Shown: piece by piece, positions 55,401 through 64,000 of the stretch
Layout: the number at the start of each line of letters is the position of its first letter
Numbering within the stretch: position 1 is the stretch's first letter
Assembly: GCF_036898095.1 (NCBI RefSeq)
Contig: NC_090729.1
Coordinates: 83,376,939-83,440,938, forward strand
Source of the DNA: Palaemon carinicauda
Lineage: Eukaryota; Arthropoda; Malacostraca; Decapoda; Palaemonidae
Reading direction: 5' to 3'
Length of the DNA stretch: 64,000 nucleotides
Program-made: the position numbers and the translations under genes
The notes under the pieces: model-generated
Told to the model about the DNA's origin: nothing
Databases searched by the model: none
Seen by the model: only the letters and a program-made list of their open reading frames with translations

Positions 55401-56445
55401 AACAGCTTTTGGCCGGGTGGAGATTCGAACCCCTACCTGTTCGGCTGTAAACAATGACTGCAGTAACCATTACGACTGAGCTATCAAGATTAAAGTTTAT
55501 GACAAGTTCTCGTACATATTCCTGTCGAATTCAGGAATCTATCCTTACACTTGAAATAAACTCATCTCCACCATGATAGCTGAATCATAAGTTTTGCAAC
55601 ACTTGGTTATTATAAATGAATATATATTACAAGCAAACGTGATTTCAATCAATGTAAATATCACCTAAGATTTACATTTATTACCGAATTCTATCTTGTG
55701 AATATACATCCACTTGGAATTCATTTAAGGGTAACAGCTTCTGGCCTGGTGGATATTCGAACCCCCACCTGTTCGGCTGTAAACAATGGCTGCAGTAACC
55801 ATACCGACTGAGCTATCAAGATTAAAGTTTATGACAAGTTCTCGTACATATTCCTGTCGTAATCAGGAATCTATTCATACACTTGAATTAAACCCATCTC
55901 CAACATGATAGCTAAATTGTAAGTTTTGCAACACGTGGTTATTATAAATAATTATATATCACAAGCAGAGGTGATTTCAATCAATGTAAATATCACCCAC
56001 GAATGGCAATTAATACTGAATTCTATCTTGGGAATATACATCCACTTGGAATTCAATATATGGTAACATTTTCTGGCCGGGTGGAGAGTCGAACCCCCAC
56101 CTCTTCGGCTGGAAACCATGCCTGCAATAACCATACCGACTGAGCTATCAAGAGAGATAAAAGTTTATGACAAGTCCTCGTACATATTCCTGTTGAATTC
56201 AGGAATCTATTCATACACTTTAAATAAACCCTTCTCCACCATGATAGCTGAATCATAAGTTTTGTAACACGTGGTTATTATAAATGATTATATAGCACAA
56301 GCACACGTGATTTCAATCAATATAAATATTACCCACGAATGGCATTTGATACCGAATTCTATCCTGGGAATATACATCCACTTGGAATTCATTTTATGGT
56401 AACAGCTTCTGGCCGGGTGGAGATTCGAACCCCAACTTCTAGGGC
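52425..56445. repeat. Higher-order repeat E, copy 2 (about 4023 bp)
   Basis: It is adjacent to copy 1 and nearly the same. The homopolymer corresponding to C10 is C9 at 52743-52751. The right end lies near 56445, next to an odd tRNA-like variant, CCAACTTCTAGGGCTGG at about 56432-56448, where other copies have CCACCTCTTCGGCTGG. Confidence 0.85.
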
Positions 56446-59400
56446 TGGAAACCAAGCCTGCAGTAACCATACTGACTGAGCTATCAAGAGAGATAAAAGT
56501 TTATGACAAGTCCTGGTACATATTCCTGTCGAATTCAGGAATCTAATCATACACTTGAAATAAACCCATCTCCACCATGATAGCTGAATCGTAAGTTTTG
56601 CAACACATGGTTATTATAAATGAATATATATCACAAGCACACGTGATTTCAATCAATGTAAATATCACCCAAGAATTGCATTTAATACCGATTTCTATCT
56701 TGGGAATATATATCCACTTGGAATTCATTTTATGGTAGCATCCTCTGGCCGGGTGGAGATTCGAACCCCCACCTGTTCGGCTGGAAACCATTCCTGCAGT
56801 AACCATACTGACTGAGCTATCAAGAGAGATAAAAGTTTATGAAAAGTCCTGGTACATATTCCTGTCGAATTCAGGAATCTATTCATACACTTGAAATAAA
56901 CCCATATCCACCATGATAGCTGAATCGTAAGTTTTGCAACACATGGTTATTATAAATTAATATATATCACAAGCACACGTGATTTCAATCAATGTAAATA
57001 TCACCCAAGAATTGCATTCAATACCGAATTCTATCTTGGGAATATATATCCACTTGGAATTCATTTTATGGTAGCATCCTCTGGCCGGGTGGAGATTCGA
57101 ACCCCCACCTGTTCGGCTGGAAACCATACCTGCAGTAACCATACCGACTGAGCTATCAAGATTAAAGTTTATGACAAGTTCTCGTACATATTCCTGTCAA
57201 ATTCAGGAACCTATTCATACAATTTAAATAAACCCTTCTCCACCAAGATAGCTGAATCATAAGTTTTGCAACACGCGGTTATTATAAATGATTATATATC
57301 ACAAGCACACGTGATTTCAATCAATGTAAATATTACCCACGAATGGCATTTGATACCGAATTCTATCCTGGGAATATATATCCACTTGGAATTCATTTTA
57401 TGGTAACAGCTTCTGGCCGGGTGGAGATTCGAAACCCCACCTGTTCGGCTGGAAACCATACCTGCAGTAACCATACCGACTTAGCTATCAAGAGAGATTA
57501 AAGTTTATGACAAGTTCTCGTACATATTCCTGTCAAATTCAGGAATCTATTCATACACTTGAAATAAACCCATCTCCACCATAATTGCTGAATCATAAGT
57601 TTTGCAATACGTGGTTTTTATAAATGAATATATATCACAAGCACACGTGATTTCAATCAATGTAAATATCACCCACGAATGGAAATTAATTCCGAATTCT
57701 ATCTTGGGGATATAGGCTACATCCACTAGGAATTCATTTTATGGTAACAGCTTCTGGCCGGGCAGAGATTCGAACCCCCACCTGTTCGGCTGGAAACCAT
57801 GCCTGCAGTAACCATTTCGACTGAGCTATCAAGAGAGATGAAAGTTTATTACAAGTTCTCGTACATATTCCTGTCAAATTCAGGAATCTATTCATACACT
57901 TGAAATAAACCCAACTCCACCATAATTGCTGAATCGTAAGTTTTGCAATACGTGGTTATTATAAATGAATATATATCACAAGCACACCTGATTTCAATCA
58001 GTGTACTGTAAATATCACCTACGAATGGCATTTATTACCGAATTATATCTTGGGAATATACATCCACTTGGAATTCATTTTATGGTAACATCTTCTGGCC
58101 GGGTGGAGATTCGAACCCCCACCTGTTCGGCTTAAAACCATGCCTGCAGTAACCATAGCGACTGAGCTATTGAGAGAGATAAAATTTTATGACAAGTCCT
58201 CGTACATATTCCTGTCAAATTCAGGAACCTATTCATACACTTTAAATAAACCCTTCTCCACCAAGATAGCTGAATCGTAAGTTTTGCAACACGTGGTTAT
58301 TATAAATGAATATATATCACAAGCACACTTGATTTCAATCAATGTAAATATCACCCACGAATGGCATCTGATACCGAAATCTATCTTGGGAATATACATC
58401 CACTTGGAATTCATTTTATGGTAACAGCTTTTGGTCGGGTGGAGATTCGAACCCCCACCTGTTCGGCTGGAAACCAAGCCTGCAGTAACCATACTGACTG
58501 AGCTATCAAGAGAGATAAAATTTTATGACAAGTCTTCATACATATTCCTGTCGAATTCAGGAATCTATTCATACACTTGAAATAAACCCATCTCCACCAT
58601 GATAGCTGAATCGTAAGTTTTGCAACACATGGTTATTATAAATGAATATATATCACAATCACACGTGATTTCAATTAATGTAAATATCACCCACGAATGG
58701 CATTTGATACCAAATTCTATCTTGGGAATATACATCCACTTGGAATTCATTTTATAGAAACAGCTTCTGGCCGAGTGGAGATTTGAACCCCCACCTGTTC
58801 GGCTGGAAACCATGCCTGCAGTAACCATACCGAATGAGCTATCAAGAGAGATTAAAGTTTTTGACAAGTTCTGGTACATATTCCTGTCGATTTCAGGAAT
58901 CTATTCATACACTTGAAATAAACCCATCTCCACCATGATAGCTGAATCGTAAGTTTTGCAACACTTGGTTATTATAAATGAATATATATCACAAGCACAC
59001 GTGATTTCAACCAATATAAATATCACCCACGAATGGAAATTAATACCGAATTCTATCTTGGGAATATACATCCATTTAGAATTCATTTTATGGTAACAGC
59101 TTCTGGACGAGTGGAGATTCGAACCCCCACCTGTTCGGCTGGAAACCACGCCTGCAGTAACCATACCGACTGGGCTAACAACAGAAATAAAAGTATATGA
59201 CAAGTCCTTTTACAAATTCCTATTAAATTCAGGATTCTATTCGTACACTTGAAATAAACCCATTTCCACCATGATAGCTGAATCGTAAGTTTTGCAACAC
59301 GTGGTTATTATAAATGAATATATATCACAAGCACACGTGATTTCAATCAATGTAAATATCACCCACGAATGGCAATTAATACTGAATTCTATCTTGGGAA

Positions 59401-62400
59401 CATACATCCACTTGGAATTCATTTTATGGTAACAGGTTCTGGCTGGGTGGAGATTCGAACCCCCACCTGTTCGGCTGGAAACCACGCCTGCAGTAACCAT
59501 ACCGAATGAGCTATCAAGAGAGATTAAAGTTCATGACAAGTCCTCGTAAATATTCCTGTTGAATTCAGGAATCTATTTGTACACTTGAAATGAACCCATC
59601 TCCACCATGATAGCTGAATCGTAAGTTTTGCAACACTTGGTTATCATAAATAAATATATATCACAAGCAAACGTGATTTCAATCAATGTAAATATCACCT
59701 AAGAATGGCATTTAATACCGAATTCTATCTTGTGAATATACATCCACATGAAATTCATTTTATGGTAACAGGTTCTGGCCGGGTGGAGATTCGAACCCCC
59801 ACCTGTTCGGCTGTAAACCATGCCTGCAGTAACCATTCCGACTGAGCTTTCAAGTGAGATAAAAGTTTATGACAAGTCCTCGTACATATTCCTGTCGAAT
59901 TCAGGAATCTATTCATACACTTGAAATAAACCCAACTCCACCATAATTGCTGAATCATAAGTTTTGCAATACGTGGTTATTATAAATGAATATATATCAC
60001 AAGCACACGTGATTTCAATCAATGTAAATGTCACCTACGAATGGCATTTATTACCAAATTCTATCTTGGGAATATACATCCACTTGGAATTCATTTTATG
60101 GTAACATCTTCTGGCCGGGTGGAGATTCGAACCCCCACCTGTTCGGCTGGAAACCATGCCTGCAATAACCATACCAACTGAGCTATGAAGAGAGATAAAA
60201 GTTTATGACAAGTCCTCGTACATAATTCTGTCAAATTCAGGAATCTATCCATAAACTTGAAATAAACCCATCTCCACCATGAAAGCTGAATCATAAGTTT
60301 TGCAACACCTGGCTATTATAAATGAATATATATCACACGCACACGTGATTTTAATCAATGTAAATATCACCTACGAATGGCATTTGATACCGAAATCTAT
60401 TTTGGGAATATACATCCACTTGGATTTCACTTTATGGTAACAGCTTCTGGCCAGGTGGAGATTCGAACCTCCAAATGTTCAGCTGGAAACCATGCCTGCA
60501 GTAACCATACTGACTGAGCAATCAAGAGATATAAAAGTATATGACAAGTCCTCTTACATATTCCTGTCAAATTTAGGAATCTATTCGTACACTTGAAATA
60601 AACCCATTTCCAACATGATAGCTGAATCGTAAGTTTTACAACACGTGGTTATTATAAATGAATATATATCACAAGCACACGTGATTTCAATCAATATAAA
60701 TATCACCCAAGAATTGCATTTAATACGGAATTCTATCTTGGGAATATATATCCACTTGGAATTCATTTTATGGTACCAACCTCTGGCCGGGTGGTGATTC
60801 GAACCCCCACTTGTTCGGCTGGAAACCATATTTGCAGTAAACATACCGACTGAGCTATCAAGAGAGATAAAAGTTTATGACAAGTCCTCGTACATATTCC
60901 TGTCAAATTCAGGAATCTATTCATACACTTGAAATAAACCCATCTCCACCATGATAGCTGAATCGTAAGTTTTGCAACACGTGGTTATTATAAATTATTA
61001 TATATCACAAGCACACGTGATTTCAATCAATGTAAATATCACCCACGAATGGCAATTAATACTGAATTTTATCTAGGGAATATACATCCACTTGAAATTC
61101 ATTTTATGGTAACAGCTTCAGGCCAGGTAGAGATTCGAACCCCCACCTGTTCGGCTGGAAACCCTGCCTGCAGTAACCATACCGATTGAGCTATCAAGAG
61201 AGATAAAAGTTTATGACAAGTCCTCGTACATATTAATGTCAAATTCAGGAATCTATTCGTACAGTTGAAATAAACCCATTTCCGACATGATTGCTGAATC
61301 GTAAGTTTTACAACACGTGGTTATTATAATTGAATATATATCACAAGCATACGTGAGCTCAATCAATGTAAATATCACCCAAGAATTGCATTTAATACCG
61401 AATTCTATCTTGGGAATATATATATTCACTTGTAATTCATTTCATGGTACCAGACTCTGGCCGGGTGGAGATTCAAACCCCCACCTGTTCGGCTGAAAAC
61501 CATACCTGCAGTAACCATACCGACTGAGCTATCAAGAGAGATTAAAGTTTTTGACAAGTCCTCGTACATATTCCTGTTTGAATTCAGGAATCTATTCATA
61601 AACTTAGAATAAACCCATATCCAACATGATAGCTGAATCGTAAGTTTTGCAACAAGTGGTTATTATAAATGAATATATATCACAAGCACACATGATTTCA
61701 ATCAATGTAAATATCACCTACGAATGGCATTTAATACCGAATTCTATCTTGGGAGTATACATCCACTTGGAATTCATTTTATGGTAACAGCTTCTGGCCG
61801 GGTGGAGATTCAAAACCCCACCAGTTCAGCAGGAAACCAAGCCTGCAGTAACCCTACTAACTGAGCTATCAAGAGAGATTGAAGTTTATGACAAGTCCTC
61901 GTAAATATTCCTGTTGAATTCAGGAATCTATTCGTACATTTGAAATAAATCCATCTCCACCATGATAGCTGAATCGTAAGTTTTGCAACACTTGGTTATT
62001 ATAAATGAATATATAGCACAAGCAAACGTGACTTCAATCAATGTAAATATCACCTACGAATGGCATTTAATACCGAATTCTATCTTGTGAATATACATCC
62101 ACTTGGAATTCATTTTATGGTAACAGCTTCTGGCCTGGTTGATATTCGAACCCCCACCTGTTCGGCTGTAAACATTAACTGCATTAGCCATACCGACTGA
62201 GCTATCAAGATTAAAGTTTATGACAAGTTCTCGTGCATATTCCTGTCAATTTCAGGAATCTATTCATACACTTGAAATAAACCTATCTCCACCATGATAG
62301 CTGAATCAAGTTTTGCAACACGTGGTTATTATAAATGAATATATATCACAAGCACACGTGATTTCAATCAATTTAAATATCACCCACGAATGGCATTTGA

Positions 62401-64000
62401 TATCGACTTCTATCTTGGGAATATACATCCGCTTAGAATTCATTTTATGGTAACAGCTTCTGGCCGAGTGGAGATTCGAACCCCCACCTGTTCGGCTGGA
62501 AACCATGCCTGCAGTAACCATACCGACTGAGCTATCAAGAGAGATAAAAGTTTATGACAAGTCCTCGTACATATTCCTGTCAAATTCAGGAATCTATTCA
62601 TACACTTGAAATAAACCCATCTCCACCATGATAGCTGAATCGTAAGTTTTGCAACAAGTGGTTATTATAAATGAATATATATCACAAGCACACATGATTT
62701 CAATCAATGTAAATATCACCCACGAATGGCATTTGATACCGAATTCTATCTTGGGAATATACATCCGCTTGGAATTCCTTTTATGGTAACAGCTTCTGGC
62801 CGAGTGAAGATTCGAACTTCCACCTGTTCGGCTGGAAACCATGCCTGCAGTAACCATACCGACTGAGGTATCAAGAGAGATAAAAGTATATGACAATACC
62901 TCGTACATATTCCTGTCAAATTCAGGAATCTATTCGTACAATTGAAATAAACCTATTTTCACCATGATAGCTGAATCGTATGTTTTGCAACACGTGGTTA
63001 TTATAAATGAATATATATCACAAGCACAGGTGATTTCAGTTAATGTAAATATAACTCACGAATGGCAATTAATACTAAATTCTCTCTTTGGAATATACAT
63101 CCACTTGGAATTCATTTTATGGTAACAGCTTTTGGCCGGGTGGAGATTCGAACCCCCACCTGTTCGGCTGTAAAAAATGATTGCAGTAACCATACCGACT
63201 GAGCTATCAAGATTAAAGTTTATGACAAGTTCTCGTACATATTCCTGTCGAATTCAGGAATATATTCATACACTTGAAATAAACCCATCTCCACCATGAT
63301 CGCTGAATCGTAAGTTTTGCAACACGTGGTTATTATAAATGAATATATATCACAAGCACACGTGATTTCAATCAACGTAAATATCACCCACCAATGGAAA
63401 TTAATACTGAATTCTATCTTGGGAATATACATCTACTTTGAATTTATTTTATGGTAACAGCTACTGGCCTGGTGGAGATTCGAACTCCCACCTGTTCGGC
63501 TGGAAACCATGCCTGCAATAACCATACCGACTGAGCTATCAAGAGAGATAAAAAGTTTATGACAAGTCCTCGTACATATTCCTCTCAAATTCAAGAATCT
63601 ATTAATACACTTGAAATAAACCCATCTCCACCATGATAGCTGAATCGTAAGTTTTGCAACACGTGGTTATTATAAATGAATATATATCACAAGCACAAGT
63701 GATTTCAATCAATGTAAATATCACACAAGAATTGCATTTAATACCGAATTCTATCTTGGGAATATACATCCTCTTAGAATTCATTTTACGGTAACAGCTT
63801 CTGGCCGGGTGGAACTTCGAACCCTCCACCTGTTCGGCTGGAAACCATGCCTGCAGTAACCATACCGACTGAGCTATCAAGATTAAAGTTTATGACAAGT
63901 TCTCGTATATATTCCTGTCGAATTCAGGAATCTATTCATATACTTGAAATAAACCCATATCCAACATGATAGCTGAATCGTAAGTTTTGCAATACATGAC
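56445..64000. repeat. Diverged monomers without a visible higher-order period
   Basis: The first two or three monomers (to about 57150) resemble the 40463 and 43479 type. From about 57500 each monomer has its own changes, including 5-bp insertions at 57715-57719 (GGCTA) and 58006-58010 (CTGTA) and an extended TATATATATT near 61420. I saw no block that repeats in order. This part may be older or outside the zone of active homogenisation. Confidence 0.7.
62461..62542 (-). other. tRNA-like segment with intact A and B boxes
   Basis: The B-box complement is at 62472-62482 and the A-box complement at 62523-62534, with the same 40-bp spacing. It lies in the diverged right part of the array, showing that the promoter-like boxes persist where higher-order repeats are not visible. 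Confidence 0.65.

Larger units (their letters stand above)
1..64000. repeat. Head-to-tail satellite array, about 336-bp monomer
   Basis: The whole window consists of one sequence family repeated at a 336-bp or 332-bp step. Phase marks such as AGTTTATGACAAG recur at 1, 337, 669, 1005, 1341 and 1677, and the same order of motifs continues to position 64000. All copies lie in the same orientation and neither edge shows a flank. Monomers differ by scattered substitutions and small indels and fall into a few families with linked variants. Short open frames of 60-114 codons occur in nearly every monomer on both strands, but they repeat with the satellite period, overlap each other antisense and translate the tRNA-like segment, so they are not genes. 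The organism is probably an animal; whether the array is centromeric, pericentromeric or interstitial cannot be told from this window. Confidence 0.97.

Noticed and set aside
1..64000. CRISPR array
   Set aside because: The repeats are contiguous 336-bp monomers with no unique spacers, and there are no cas genes.
1..64000. Hammerhead-type ribozyme in the monomer
   Set aside because: I looked for the CTGATGA and GAAA core motifs in order on both strands of the monomer and did not find them.

Overview
The window is one uninterrupted head-to-tail satellite DNA array with no credible protein-coding gene. The monomer is about 336 bp (a second length class is 332 bp). About 190 monomers fill the 64 kb, all in the same orientation, and both window edges fall inside the array. 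I found no non-satellite insertion, no transposon, no canonical tRNA or rRNA gene and no CRISPR. The sequence is AT-rich. A long satellite with higher-order repeats and a tRNA-derived RNA polymerase III promoter points to a eukaryote, probably an animal, but nothing here fixes the species.

Each monomer, read on the minus strand, carries a degenerate tRNA-like segment with an A box (TAGCTCAGTCGG) and a B box (GGTTCGAATCT), always about 40 bp apart in the copies I measured. It has no acceptor stem, so it looks like a tRNA-derived promoter (as in SINE heads) and not a tRNA gene. The rest of the monomer, in plus-strand order, holds a 7-bp-stem hairpin around a GAATTC, an AATAAAC stretch, two E-box-like CACGTG sites separated by 30 bp with an AT-rich spacer, and a pair of GAATTC sites 31 bp apart. 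A 22-bp stretch recurs inside the monomer about half a period away, suggesting an ancient dimer of roughly 168 bp, which is near nucleosome size.

Layout by shared diagnostic variants: 1-931, edge monomers, partly a copy of 1677-2181; 932-15650, a 7358-bp (about 22-monomer) unit in two tandem copies with a junction near 8290; 15500-17455, a 1004-bp (3-monomer) duplication; 17455-29870, mixed monomers with a 5362-bp (16-monomer) relation inside; 29871-40320, a 6034-bp (18-monomer) repeat beginning at a truncated 224-bp monomer, also related to 21-27 kb at a spacing of 8944 bp; 40325-47790, a 9-monomer unit of about 3.0 kb in two full copies and one partial; 47790-48400, a transition; 48402-56445, a 4023-bp (12-monomer) unit in two copies; 56445-64000, more diverged monomers without a clear higher-order period.

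The point of interest is the combination of a very large potential Pol III promoter array with nested, different-sized higher-order repeats. Several block edges map to the tRNA-like segment. A simple T-run polymorphism could decide whether transcripts stop at one monomer or read into the next. These functional statements are inference; the repeat structure is seen directly.
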